A DNA stretch of 64,000 bases from Trileptium ribeirensis (taxonomy: Eukaryota > Nematoda > Enoplea > Enoplida > Thoracostomopsidae): contig JASANE010001425.1 in the NCBI GenBank assembly GCA_030248225.1, positions 1 to 64,000 of the forward strand, in the 5' to 3' direction. Positions 36,330 to 48,509 of this stretch are shown one piece after another. Position 1 is the stretch's first letter. The number at the start of each line of letters is the position of its first letter. The position numbers and the translations under genes were made by a program. The notes under the pieces are model-generated. The model was not told the origin of the DNA, ran no database searches, and worked only from the letters and a program-made list of their open reading frames with translations.

Positions 36330-38090
36330 CAAGGCTCTCTTTTTCGTCCTATTCGTCATGTCCTGTCCGGCAATGGTAATACACATACAGTAAAAGTGTC
36401 AACTTTTCACAATTTATGTACAGATAAGAATCTCTTTTGCGACATCCTATTCGTCGTGCCTTGTCCAGCACTGATAATATTCATGCAAAATACAAGTGTC
36501 ATCTGTATTCAGTACAAGTGTCATCTGCTCATAATCTTATGTGCAGATAAGGCTCTCTTTTTAGGCATCCTATTCGTCGTGTCTTGTCCTTCAATGGTAA
36601 TACACATACAGTACAAGTGTCATCTGCTCACAATTTATGTGCAGATAAGGCTCTCTTTTTAGAAATCCTATTCGTCATATCTTTTCCGGCAATGGTAATA
36701 CACATACAGTACAAGTGTCATCTGCTCATAATTTATGTGCAGATAAGGCTCTCTTTTTCGGCATCCTATTCGTCGTGTCTTGTCCTTCAATGGTAATACA
36801 CATACAGTACAAGTATCATCTGGTCATAATTTATGTGCAGATAAGGCTCTCTTTTTCGGTTTCCTATTCGTCATATCCTGTCCGGTAATGACAATGCCTA
36901 TACAGTACAAGTATCATCTGCTCATAATTTATGTGCAGATAAGGTTCTCTTTTTCGTCATCCTATTCGTCATACCCTGTCCCCCAATAATACCTATACAG
37001 TACAAGTGTCATCTACTCATAATTTATGTGCAGATAAGGCTCTCTTTTTCGGCATCCTATTCGTCGTGTCTTCAATGGTAATACACATACAGTAAAAGTG
37101 TCATTTGCTCGTAATTTATGTGGAGATAAGGCTCTCTTTTTCGGCATCCTATTCGTCATATCTTGTCCGGCAATGGTAATACACATACAGTACAAGTGTC
37201 ATCTGCTCATAATTTATGTGCAGATAAGGCTCTCTTTTTCGGCATCCTATTCGTCGTGTCTTGTCCTTCAATGGTAATACACATACAGTACAAGTATCAT
37301 CTGGTCATAATTTATGTGCAGATAGGGCTCTCTTTTTCGGTATCCTATTCATCCTGTCCGGTAATGACAATGCCTATACAGTACATGTGTCATCTGCTCA
37401 TAATTTATGTGCAGATGAGGCTCTCTTTTTCTGCATTCTATTCGTCGCGTCTTGTCCTTCAATGGTAATAAACATACAGTACAAGTGTCATCTGCTCATA
37501 TTTATGTGCAGATAAGGCTCTCTTTTTCGTCATCCTATTCGTCATGCCCTGTCTGCCAATAATACCTATACAGTACAAGTGTCATCTTCTCATAATTTAT
37601 GTGCAGATAAGGCTCTCTTTTTCGGCATCCCATTCGTCGTGTCTTGTCCTTCAATGGTAATATACATACAGTACAATTGTCATCTGCTCATAATTTATGT
37701 GCAGATAAGGCTCTCTTTTTCGGCATCCCATTCGTCGTGTCTTGTCCGGCAATGGCAATACACATACAGTACAAGTGTCATCTGCTCATAATTTATGTGC
37801 AGATAAGGCTCTTTTTCGGCATCCTATTCGTCATATCTTGTCCGGCAATGGTAACACACATACAGTACAAGTGTCATCTGCTCATAATTTATGTGCAGAT
37901 AAGGCTCTATTTTTCGGCATCCTATTGGCCGTGTCTTGTCCGGCAATGGTAATACACATACAGTACAAGTGTCATCTGCTCATAATCTACGTGAAAATAA
38001 GGTTCTCTTTTTCGGAATCCCATTAATAATGTCGTGTAATAATAGTGTCACCTGCTCGTGATTCATGTGCGGATATGACACCCAAATTTT
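36330..38090. repeat. 98-bp satellite array, about 17 units
   Basis: The landmark gtgcagataagg recurs at 36541, 36639, 36737, 36835, 36933, 37028, 37120, 37218, 37316, 37409, 37506, 37601, 37699, 37797, 37893 and 37991. The dominant period is 98 bp, with 92-97-bp units at indels, plus degenerate edges at 36418 and 38067. Each unit contains ggtaatacacatacagtacaagtgtcatctgctcataattt and ctctttttcggcatcctattcgtc. Because 98 is not a multiple of three, the array gives overlapping ORFs in all frames; none is a gene. Confidence 0.97.
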
Positions 38091-38099
38091 GTTGCTGAT

Positions 38100-39425
38100 A
38101 GTATATACCTGCACGAAATCTTAAAGACCGTGCTCAAGTATGTTAAATGAGCGGTATAAGCTGATTTATAGACGAAGCGTTCAAATCTGTATATATACGA
38201 GCACGTTCAGCGCTTGACATCTATCATTATACCAGCATTGCTCCAATTACAGCCACAAATCCATTTTAGATATGTCGAGGGTTTGAACAAACTTGTAGCA
38301 GTTTTACCGAATGCAGCAATATCGGCTACGTGATGATACGTTTCTGTATAGTGTGACTGTGCTGATTTGTTAGCATTATAATGCTATCTACATTAGAAGT
38401 TGTATCAAAAGTTCATGGTGGTATCTTCAAAATAGTACGGTACTCTTCGCAATTATCACATAAACAATTCTAACATCCGTCGGACATGTGTCAGGGTATT
38501 ATAGACCAAAAATCTGCGCTGACGCTACGCCAGTTATGAGCTGTTATTTCGCTCGCTCCTAAAACCTGGATCGATATATACAAAGAGTTTCTGTGTAAAT
38601 CAGACCGACCCCTCAACCTTGGAGTGCGGTTGTACTAAGTTTTGTCCATGATGCTATAACACTGCCCCCGAAGAGGTGTTGGTCGCCTTTCCACCAAAAA
38701 AGACCGTATGGGTGAAGTGGATTGCTATTATATATGTTGATGGCACACAGTGACATACTCTACTCAAGAAACCATCGTGATCTTTTTATAAAATAAATGT
38801 TTGGGTTTATTTGACCAAACAAATACCAAGTACAATATAAATAGGAAGAATTCTGACAAATATACAAGTAGCTGGTTTATGCTCACAAATTCAGTAGTTC
38901 TTGGTTTTTTCAAAAATACAATTCATAAAACTTTTCTGAAACTCAGCATTTCCTAAAACCGTTTGGTTATTTTTTGGTAGCAAGGCATTTAAATCCATAC
39001 ATGTTGACATCGCATACATTTTGACATCCGATTATTAGTTTCTTTGATTATAATTAGACTTTTTCAATGTGGCCAAGTTACATTACGAAGCATCCAAATA
39101 GGTAGAGTTTGTATGAATTATACTCGCACTATTATCTTTAGTATAGATGTATTTTACTGTGACTGTTATCAAGCTTAGGACTTCTCGGTTTGAGCTAAAA
39201 ATAAACCTGCAGTGGTTGTATACCCTCTTAACCTCTACAGTAGCTGTATACTCTCTTGTTAGTACAGTGGTGGTATACCCTCTTAGCACATATATTTCTA
39301 TAATTTCACACCAATTAAGGCAAGGATGCATATTAGCATGTACTGATTGCATACAAGATTGTTGCACAGTAATACGACGAAATAACTCGCATGTACAAAA
39401 TCGTTAATATGTACGACTTCCAACT
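38100..39425. other. intergenic, no supported feature
   Basis: Mirror-image short ORFs near 39083-39407 are shadows of each other, and reiterated gtRgttgtataccctctta blocks at 39210-39290 suggest a short degenerate repeat. Confidence 0.45.
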
Positions 39426-39433
39426 AATGCAGT

Positions 39434-39847
39434 GTTTACGTTATAACCCCCCATGTGAAAGTTTTGTTTACCCTTAGTGTCGCTGCCACCACCAAATATA
39501 TGGTGTCTCTGACACCATGGTGTTTGTGATTGTATTTGCAGATAGCATATATACATAGGTAGTGTAGTGTCGATAATAGTATGGTGTAGGCCAAGCCATA
39601 GAATTTATGTGGTGTTAGCTACACCTTGTTGTTATTTACACGCCTTATATAATGTGTTTGCCCATGGTGTCCTTGACACCGTCAGTAATAAACAATAGAT
39701 ATATTTAGCTACTATAATTAAGTTGATGGTGTCTGGTACACCATCTATTGCATTACATAGTGTAGGTATATACAGTATATCACAGGAAGGTGTGGCCTAG
39801 GCCATTGGGGGACAAAACTTTCATTGGGAGTTTTTTATAACGTAAAC
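39434..39847. mobile_element. MITE with about 34-bp terminal inverted repeats
   Basis: The left end reads GTTTACGTTATAA then catgtgaaagttttgt. The right end, read on the other strand, is GTTTACGTTATAA then aatgaaagttttgt. The 414-bp interior has no ORF but holds three small palindromes of the form TGGTGTC-n-GACACCA (about 39501-39517, 39667-39682 and 39726-39742) and TGGCCTAGGCCA. A target duplication could not be fixed. The internal palindromes are unusual and recur like binding sites. Confidence 0.75.
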
Positions 39848-39849
39848 GC

Positions 39850-41390
39850 CGTAAATAAGTCACCTACATGTACGTACAATCTCTATTTGGGCTAAACGGT
39901 AGTAAGCGACGTTTCACATGGACGAAAATGTCCGTTAAGATTGAGAATACAATGCGTATCGCGCCGTTCTCGGTTATTGCGTGACAAGGCCTTGTCCTGT
40001 AACGCCATCAATGCTTAATTTTGTTATTTTGACCCACACTTAGCACTTAAAGCACACTTAGCACTTAATAGCGCTTACAATTAACGCTTTAGCTAAGCTT
40101 ACATTTCAGACAAGGGTCCTATTTCCAAGGTAGGCTGGTGTCCACCAATAGCTGAAATCTCCGCGGCATTCTTCTATTACTTTTCCAATTGATCAAAATT
40201 ATGTGCAAGAGTGTTTGTTTCATAAAAATTATTATCTCAATATTAATAATATTGCAATGACGACGTTGTTGATTAACAGAAACCGAATTAGCCTACTTGC
40301 AATGTGAAATTATTATCGTCAACTAACAATATTTTTTGTTTTGAAGTAGTTAAGACTAGAAACCTGCAAGTGTTCCGGAAAAATTAAGTTCGTTGTGAGG
40401 CTATTGTTTACTGAAATCATAACACAATTTCCTTTAGCGTTTTTCGAACAATAATAACAATTTCATAAGGTTTCACTAAACATCTATCCACATTATGCTA
40501 GTTTCAATCAAACTAGGGAGGTATGAAAACTGCTTTATATGCCTTGAGAAACATCAATAAAACATAATATTGACATCAATAAGGAAGCTCAACTCAAGCA
40601 AAGTTGGGAACTGATACCAAATATGAAACAAACTTTAAAGTACACTCAAACTGCCGGCCAGAAAGTATCCCCTGAAAATTGTAAAATACGCAAAACTGGC
40701 ATTCGCGGAACGCCGCTGCTCCGTATTATGTGGCCTTCGCGGTAGCAAAAATCACAATGTACGATTCGTTTGCCATCTTAGTATTTGTAAAATCGCAATT
40801 TTTTCCGATTTTAGTGTGTCACTATTTTGCTACATTATCACTAAGGTGGGCTCGCACGTCAAACTATTTCCTCAAATTGTCAGCTCAAAATTCGCTAAAA
40901 TTTTGATCAAAATTTGACTGTAATTTGTATAATGGATATATATGGCAAATTAACGTGCTTCAAAATATCAATTTAAATTTTGAGCTCAAAATTTTTCAAT
41001 TTTTATGAATTGTTTATGATTGCACATAATTTTGTATGAAACTACATACACGTAGAGCATACGCACGATTATTTACACATGATTAGCATAAACCAATAAA
41101 ATTAAAAATTAATAAAACAGTTCCAAGTATGTATAAAATATCGCACATTTGGCGTATTTTATTTCATACCAATATTTGTAACATAAATTATACTTTGATA
41201 CAATAATGAATGAAAAATATATCGTGCTAATAAACATTTATAATACTTCATACAAATAAATAAAAAAATTATACATTACATATTAATATAAATACCTTTC
41301 ATACAAATATGAATTAAAATTGAGATATTGTACATAGTTCATTTTATAAAGTATATATTTATATGTATACAGTCTGTCATGCATTGTGCC
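39850..41390. other. AT-rich intergenic stretch
   Basis: Apart from a degraded one-sided trace of the AAATTTTGATC foldback family at about 40848-41000, nothing was recognised. Confidence 0.45.
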
Positions 41391-41394
41391 GCAT

Positions 41395-41600
41395 GCAACT
41401 GTGGGCCCAACTAAACCCTGAGGTGCGTTACATTATAACGTTGCAAAAAAGCAGAGCGGGGGTTCGGGGCGCGGCAGCCCCCCGACTTAGACTTTGTGCA
41501 TGTCTTATATAAGGACCTAAGCTTAGGCTTAGTATATCGCTAACGGCATGGCCTCAATTTTATTGATGCCCCTCTAGGCTACTTTGGCCCAATTGTGTAT
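41395..41600. repeat. dispersed repeat of the TTAGGCTTA family, best copy
   Basis: Ordered blocks shared with 22150-22330 are cattataacgttg, ggggttcggggcgcggcagcc, aagcttaggcttagtatatc, aacggcatggc and atgcccctctaggct. It has no coding potential. Confidence 0.6.
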
Positions 41601-42339
41601 AAAGATTTCGCCATTCATACACTTTATTTTTATCAGGCTATGAAGTTTGTAAAATTAAATCAACTGCTTTTATATTTTCTGATTCAAATTAAATATTAAA
41701 AATTAAACATCCTAGAAAAGGCTTCGTTAAAGCATTTCTAAATCAGTTTAACAGCCGTACAGTACAAAGGTATGAATGTTACACGTGTTGAAAATGCGTA
41801 TGTATAGCTGCTCACGCAAAAAATATATGGCACAGTACACACATGTATGACATAAACTGTTATAAGACACATTAGTAAAACCTGATATATAAGAGTTTTA
41901 GGGTAGATGTGGACTTATCCGAATATGTTCGATTGACAAACATTGCTCAATTCTAATAATTGTATACGTCAGTCTAAAATTTTCGTGTAATAAACTGTAC
42001 AGTCGCTAATCAGTTTGTGTAAATTGTTGATGTTTCGGCGTATATTTTTGCGTATTGTATATATTTGTGTATATATTTGGTTCGGACCGTTTTTCAATCG
42101 ATTTTCATGTACATGCAAAAATAGTTTCGTTTGAAAACCAAAACAACATAGAATTTAATTATAGAAAAGCTAATTTTCAAAAACTGAATAAATTTCTTTT
42201 ATCTGTTGATTTTATTCAAATGTTCTGTTCATTGTATGATATCAACGATATGTGGTGTCTTTTCTATAATATTTTGTAATTTGGTTGCTAGCTGTTTGTT
42301 CCTAAGACGACCCTATCCCGATCTCTGACCAAACCGAAA

Positions 42340-44492
42340 TGTCCTTCTTATATTTAGCGAATTGAGCGAGAGAAAGCTAAACATCGAAAACTTAGCAAAT
42401 GCACCGGAGACTTTTCCGAATATAAAAAGGTGGCCAGAAAATGGTCAAAAGAAATTTCAAAATTTATACAAACCCGGGAGAGCAAAATTCTAAAATCACG
42501 CGACAGAAACAACCTCTTTAAATATGTTAGTAAGCGTTGTTTCTCGAAATTTGGTGTTGGTGTCAGGCGAAATACGTATTAAAGATAGTAGTCGCAGCGA
42601 ACTACTCGCTTCCAGTTTCGCCAATGTATTCATTACCGATGACGGGAAAACGCCACTAACAAGCAGCCCTAAATTATCTTGGGTGCCCTTTGCGCCCTTA
42701 AACGTTTATAATGCACTGTCAGAATTAAAAAATAAACACAGTCATTCACCGGATGGCCTCACTCAATATTTCCTTCACTAAATAAGGGACTCGATATGCT
42801 TCCCGTTCGCCTACATATTTGAACAATCGTACATTAGTGGCGTGCTTCACGATATTTGGCTTCACGCTGATATAACAGCTGTGCATAAGAATGGAGATCC
42901 TGGAGACCCATCAAATTACAGACCTATTTTTCTGGTTTGAAACGTGTGCAAAGCGATGGAATGAATTATTAACAGCCATCTAAGGTTCTTTTTTAAACAA
43001 CGCGACCTCATTGCACTTAACCAGCATGGATTTTTTGCAAAGAAATCTACCGAAACTCAACTCCTTGAAACAGTTTACAATTGGGCAACAGCTGTTGACT
43101 GTGGAACACCTGTTGATGTAGTATATATTGACTTTTCCAAGGGATTTGATACGGTTTCTGATTCAAAGCTACTCAAAAAGCTGCATTGTGCTCCATATCA
43201 AGTTATCTACTGCGCTGGATCGAAAATTTCCTTTCTAACAGAACATTTAATGTCAAAATAAATAATACAGTGTCTGCTCGACGTACAGTTTCATCTGGAG
43301 TTCCGCAAGGCAGTGTACTAGATCCTACTTTGTTCTTACTATACATTAGTGATATCGTTAATCAGAACTTTAATAACGTTAACTGTAAATTATTGGCGGA
43401 TGACGTCAAACTGTACGCATATATTGCTCGTCAGAATAGCTATATTGGAACTCAAAGTCTACAAAGCGCGCTTAACTGCATCGAAATTTAATCAAAAGAA
43501 TGGCAACTTCAATATCGGCACCAAAGAGTCAAGTTTTACATCTAGGATCTACGGATCCGAGACATAGCTATTTTTAAATAATGAAATTATTCCCTCTTGC
43601 AATCACTGTAAAGATTTGGGGATCACTATGTCAGAAAATCTCAAATTTAGCTCACATTGTAATAACATCGTTTCCAAAGTCTTCCGTAAATCTAATATGA
43701 TATTTAGATGTTTCAAGACGTCTAATATTGAAGCGTTATTGTGTGCTTATATCAGTTACGTGAGGCCTATCCTTGAGTATGCATCTTCCGTGTGGTCACC
43801 TGTTTTTCTCATTGAAATTGATGTTACTGAGAAAGTGCAACGATACTACTCCCGCAGAATTTTTACTAGAGCAGGTTTATAAATGATGTCCTACAACGAT
43901 AGGATACGCCATCTAAGTCTTGAACCGCTTGAGAAACGCCGCTTAATAAATGATCTAGTAATGATATTTTAATAACTTCATAAAGAAATCGACAGCGTGG
44001 CTTTTTTTTTATTTTTTTGAGTATAATACTATTACGTTCACCAGAGGTAACCATACCAAGTTACGAAAAAAGAGTTCAAACCACAGTTTTGGACCACAAA
44101 TTTCCTTCACGTATTATAAACCAGTGGAACAAAGTGCCTGCAGACGTGTTTGTCAAAGCCTCAAATTTCAAAAAATTTAGAAATGTTCTTAAAAACTCAA
44201 GCTTTGAAAATTCCCTTAAGTACGACAGAAACCTATGACTCAGATGTAAGTGGAGATTTTGCTCCCTTTCTGTTTAAACTTTATTAAGAATATAAACTTT
44301 TTGTAATTATGTATTCTTCTGTTTTATTAATTTATAATGCATATTGTTTCTTGTTACCAGTAACGAGGATTAGTAAGCCATTGCCTCAGTTGCGGGCTCG
44401 CTATGACGGCCTTAACGCCAGAGCAATCCCCGTTACGCTGATCTCTCGACTACTGGTATAAATTCTTAATAAAATTTGTTGTTGTTGTTTCT
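42340..44492 (+). pseudogene. CR1/Jockey-type LINE, reverse transcriptase domain, decayed
   Basis: Pieces of one non-LTR ORF2 follow in order on the + strand but in changing frames. A pre-RT basic region (about 42370-42540) comes first, followed by the RT N-terminal part (SPDGLTQYFLH, then a NYRPI-containing piece) and the finger region ending YIDFSKGFD (about 43120-43150). Next is the palm with SSGVPQGSVLDPTLFLLYI and the catalytic LADDVKLY (about 43290-43415). The thumb follows, with LGITMSENLKFSSHC and YVRPILEYASSVWSPV, then a C-terminal domain to about 44238. The ADD of the active site is intact, but multiple stops and frameshifts (for example near 42781, 42939, 43187 and 43489) kill the copy. 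The endonuclease is missing, so it is 5'-truncated. The 3' end is a short (TTG)n tail at 44476-44491, as in several LINE clades. The clade is inferred from the thumb motif. Confidence 0.85.
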
Positions 44493-44819
44493 TTAACAGT
44501 GAGATCAAATTTCACACGCTCAGATTTTCAGCTCAGAATTTTAAGAGGAGTTAAAAGTTAGGACAAATTTTGTTCAAAGTTTGACCAAAATCTGATAATA
44601 TGTTTAAAATCTGAATAGATTCTTTTAATTTTCATTTGCCTTATCACTTATCACGTTTGGGCAAAAGCGACAGCATTTATAGATTCTTTTTCCGGTTTAC
44701 AAATAAAAAAATAAACCAACTAAGACGATGTTAAAATGCATAGATAGTCGAAAAAAACAATGCAAAACAATCTGTTGATATTTTGAATAAATGCTGTTTA
44801 AATTCTATATGATGTAATC

Positions 44820-45128
44820 TAGGGATCCAGGCCAAGGCCAAGTGACTCACTCGGCTTCGTCGTTGGACTTCTGACCACTAGATCGTGTGTTCGAATCCGA
44901 GCTAGAGGTAACTCATCCTTCTATCGCTCAGGGGTGGGTAAATTGAGTAGCATACGAGCGAAAAATGACCTATGCACCTTGTGTGTCCAGTTACCACTGT
45001 GGTGATTCTCCTTCTGACCGAAAAGTTTGGGAAACGATGATCTACACCGCACCGCATCGCTGTTAACAGAAGGCATTTTCATTTTCACATAATGACGAAT
45101 TATACATATAGATATATATATATCCATC
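44820..45128 (+). mobile_element. tRNA-derived SINE-like element
   Basis: The head (about 44840-44905) reads GTGACTCACTCGGCTTCGTCG, then TGGACTTCTGACCACTAG, then a perfect B box GTTCGAATCC. That is the layout of a tRNA with anticodon-loop-like spacing. A tRNA-unrelated body (gtggtgattctccttctgaccg…) and an AT dinucleotide tail (atatatatatcc) follow, as expected of a SINE rather than a tRNA gene. It is a different family from the copies at 14340, 24100 and 33000. The ORF on the opposite strand is incidental. Confidence 0.6.
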
Positions 45129-45139
45129 ATTTTAAGAGT

Positions 45140-46190
45140 TGAATGACCGTCCGTGAGTTTGGTAAACAGGAACGTATAACATCATTTTGTCTGTATTTTC
45201 TAAAATTAGTTAATTGTAGTATATCATTTACCCTAATAATTATATACTTTCAATCGTTTAACTATTAAGTGCAATTACGCAGGATTATCAGTGCTTATTT
45301 CTCTCAATTCACTGGTCATCGCTCACAATCAAATCAAGCCACGTGCGATAAAACTGGCACCTGATGAGGTTTCATATGAGTCAAAAATTAAGCTTAGTCA
45401 AAACCAAGATCTATAAATAATTATTATATTAAAATGAAGACCCGTTTGGTGCCTTCGACAAATGAACGGAAAAAATCCCGAAATCGATTAAGCTTAAAAT
45501 GATATATAATTCGCTTTTAATATTGCGGTCATAAAACTTTCTTCTTCTTAAAACTAAAACTGAAATATTAAGCCTTATCGAAAGCAGAAAGAGAAGCTGG
45601 CAGTTTTTGTGTATAATTGACCATATTAAGAAAGCCATCAAATTTTATCTATTGAGTATAGTGATTGAACAGAGATCGTTGTATATAGTATAAACACACA
45701 GAAATGTCATTATTAGGCATTAAAAACTTAAACGAATCGCTGATAATATATATATTATTGTAAATGATTTAACATTTAATGGGTATACTGAAGCAATGGT
45801 ATTTTCAAATCTGTGGGGTAGATAAATCCTAAATTGTTTGGACTAGTTATATTGTTAGGCGAGTGAACACAATGTGATTGGTCCCTTTCCCTTTGGTACC
45901 ACCATTCAAACGCACCTCGCTTATGACTGTAATACTGTAAAAACAACTGGAATATCGTGAATATGGGACCAGAAATGTATATATGTAAAACCAATAACTT
46001 TTCATGATGAACAAATGAGTAGTTCACGATCTCTATTATAGTAGTGAAATTCTTGGTTCCAGCAGTAATGCTGCACTTCTTATAAGAATATTGGTCCGGT
46101 TTGTGTTTCTCAAACAGCTATTGTGCGTGATATGTAGTTTGGAATTTATAAGTACATGATAAATATAGGTACAAGACCCTCGCCGACGAT
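45140..46190. other. intergenic, no supported feature
   Basis: Short - strand ORFs (45429-45641, 45776-46027) lack domains, signal peptides or splice context. Confidence 0.45.
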
Positions 46191-46229
46191 AAACACCACT
46201 GATGAAACCATATACATGCCAAAGAAGAG

Positions 46230-46600
46230 GTTCAAGGGGCTACACCCTCTAACGCCTCGGACCCCTCCACCGATGCCCTAGCCTACCCACTGAGTGTACC
46301 ACCCTATCTCCCCGCTGACACTGCGCATACCGCCGCCGCGCGCTCAAAGTGCTCGGGTATTTTGCAAAAATAGGGGTAAATTTGCAAAAATTTGTAAAAA
46401 ATTGGGTTGAAATTGGCAAAAATTATGGTGCGACAGGGTTGGGCGAAGTGTCAACTTTTTGTCATTCCCGCTGACGACCCTCTCGGACGAACTCTGACAC
46501 ACTCCGAAGACCACCTCCTGCCCCCGGCCGACCAGACGCTATTCCCTCCAGAGACGTCGATGCATTAGCATGTATGGATTAGGGCATGGAGTATCCCACT
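46230..46600. repeat. repeat with GC-rich head and aaaattgggt reiteration
   Basis: ggggctacaccctctaacgcc is followed by a C-rich stretch and then gcaaaaataggggtaaatttgcaaaaatttg reiterations. It resembles 28600-29250 and 15480-15860 in organisation. It is non-coding. Confidence 0.4.
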
Positions 46601-46609
46601 GATGCCCCG

Positions 46610-48120
46610 TCGGTAGTTTGCCTCATAATTATACACTGAATAAGTTGATGGCAAGAACCTGCGGCCTAAAGTGGATATCTTACAAACGGCAAACTAGGAC
46701 TGCAAAAACGGTAAACTAGATTGCGCTATTAAATAAAAATACATATACACTTAAGGCAGGTTTTGTGAGCAAAAACATGGTTTTTTGCCCATGATTTTTA
46801 AAAATAACCAACATGTCTTACAAATGACCTTAAAAATGCAGTACCAACATAGGAATGCAAAATTTGAAAAATAAATTTTAATAGCATTCTATCGAACAAA
46901 TACTCATTGTGTATATATCGTGGATTTATAAATTAAGTCTATTTCTGCAGACGGAAAATCCTAAATTTTGCTAAGTTCAGTAGGTGGCGAGCTCGCTACG
47001 CTCAATCTCCGCAAATTAGGTATCAGTGAGGAAATTTCCACAAAGACCTTTTGGATCTAACTTTTACTTCATTATATCTATGACCGTCCTTACATGACCT
47101 TCGAGGATTCATTTCTTGCAGCAAATTTTTCGTTTTTGTGCAAAAAGTATCGAAAGCTTGTATGGTAATCGCATTTAGTTTGCTTTGGTTTCATCAAGCA
47201 CAACAAAATTATGTCCGATGAATACTGAAGTTTCCTCCTAGAACTTATATCGTCAACCAAACATTTTGTTACAATAAAACAATCAGTACTCAAACTCTTC
47301 GACGCTTAGTTATTTTATCATCATGCGTATTTATTATGCCTTCGGATTCGCGAATGTACAGCGATGGTTCGCTACATAGTGTAATGATAGTATATGCTTT
47401 TGTTGTTACATATTGGATTTTACCAATTTCAGGATTCCGTTGCATGTACCTAACCGCTTTGCTAAACGCGTTGAACCGTGCAATGCTATTGTAAGGTATA
47501 TGAAACAGTTCTTTACTGGTTTTCTGTTTTTTTCTTGTAATCATTTGCAAAAAATCAATTAACATCAACACATTTGTTGTCCATATGTCTATAATTAAAA
47601 TGCATACACATCGTAAACAATGCATATTGTTATTCATAATTTTATGTTGCAGATGATTTGCGCTCGTTACAAACTCCCAATCGATCCTCCATTAAGTTGT
47701 AAGGAACTAAACAATCGTGAATTTGGCTGAAGCCGACTTGTTGTTTATAAAAGCCACAAACCCAGAGGTATTTCTAACATTTCAACAAAAACAATTTGTT
47801 TTTACAACGATATTACAAACTTGTGTAACGTTTGCTATGTGGTCTATGGGCTCGTTATAACATTTCTTATAGGTTTTACGGTCGTTTATAACTTTTGTTT
47901 TATAATCAAGAAGCCTTCTGATATATTACAAATTCTCATGCAATTTGTACTTGGCCGACGCTCTTGCGTGCTACATCTCAATATAACACAAACAAAAGCC
48001 CTATTCAACGGGAGATTCCTGACTTACGAAATTATTCACACGAGTTTATTGGTTTAATTTTTTGAAATTAGTTACTTATTTACTCACGCTTACCTAGCTA
48101 TCTATTGCTGTTCTTTTTAA
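46610..48120. other. intergenic, two weak ORFs
   Basis: A 115-aa - strand ORF (47637-47290, true ATG) contains basic and aromatic segments (segment SKELFHIPYNSIARFNAFSK), but no family or splice context was recognised. On the + strand a TATAAAA-like box at about 47744 precedes a hydrophobic ORF (47821-48057) that has no ATG. Neither is strong enough to call as a gene. Confidence 0.35.
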
Positions 48121-48134
48121 ATTATATGCTTTGA

Positions 48135-48500
48135 CAAGGGCGTAGCCAGGAATTTTGAAAGCGGGGAGGGGGGTCGCGACCCACAGTGGGTACCCAAAAG
48201 GGGGAGGTCCGGGGGTTGCGCTCAGAAATATGAAAGCGGTGTCCAGAATTGGTATATTAAGTACGCCATAAACAAGTAAAAAATGTAACTGTTGCCAAAG
48301 TAGCGAATTTTAATACAAAAATGTGAAGTTTGGTCAAAAATACGGTTGAAAGTAATTGTTTTCTAGTGCGAGACAGGATAGTTTTAGGACAATTTCCGAC
48401 ATGATTTTCAACAGGCATCGTTCAAAAAAATTTTGTTTGGGGTTGAGCCAAAGGGGGGTGTCGCAACCCCCGCAACCCCCCTCCCCTGGCTACGCCCTGG
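48135..48500. mobile_element. hAT-type MITE with perfect 8-bp target duplication
   Basis: The 366-bp element starts CAAGGGCGTAGCCAGG and ends with the inverted CCTGGCTACGCCCTGG (15 of 16 bp match). It is flanked on both sides by TGCTTTGA (48127-48134 and 48501-48508), an exact 8-bp duplication as made by hAT transposases. It has no transposase ORF, and the ends are followed by G-rich and C-rich subterminal tracts. It sits exactly at the truncated 3' end of the gypsy element next to it. The terminal motif resembles a widespread GGGCGTAGCCAGG-type hAT MITE end in invertebrates. Confidence 0.9.
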
Positions 48501-48509
48501 TGCTTTGAT

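Noticed and set aside
36312..38026. Many plus-strand ORFs of 70-116 aa with a shared NTHTVQVSSAHNLCADKALF motif
   Set aside because: They arise from the 98-bp satellite read in different frames.
36330..38090. CRISPR-like regularly spaced repeat
   Set aside because: Units are contiguous tandem copies without unique spacers, and the DNA is eukaryotic.
44840..44905. Functional tRNA gene
   Set aside because: A and B boxes are present, but an acceptor stem cannot be paired, and a SINE-type body and AT tail follow.
47821..48057. Membrane protein gene below a TATA-like box
   Set aside because: No ATG in frame, and no splice support; the hydrophobicity could be due to AT-rich composition.
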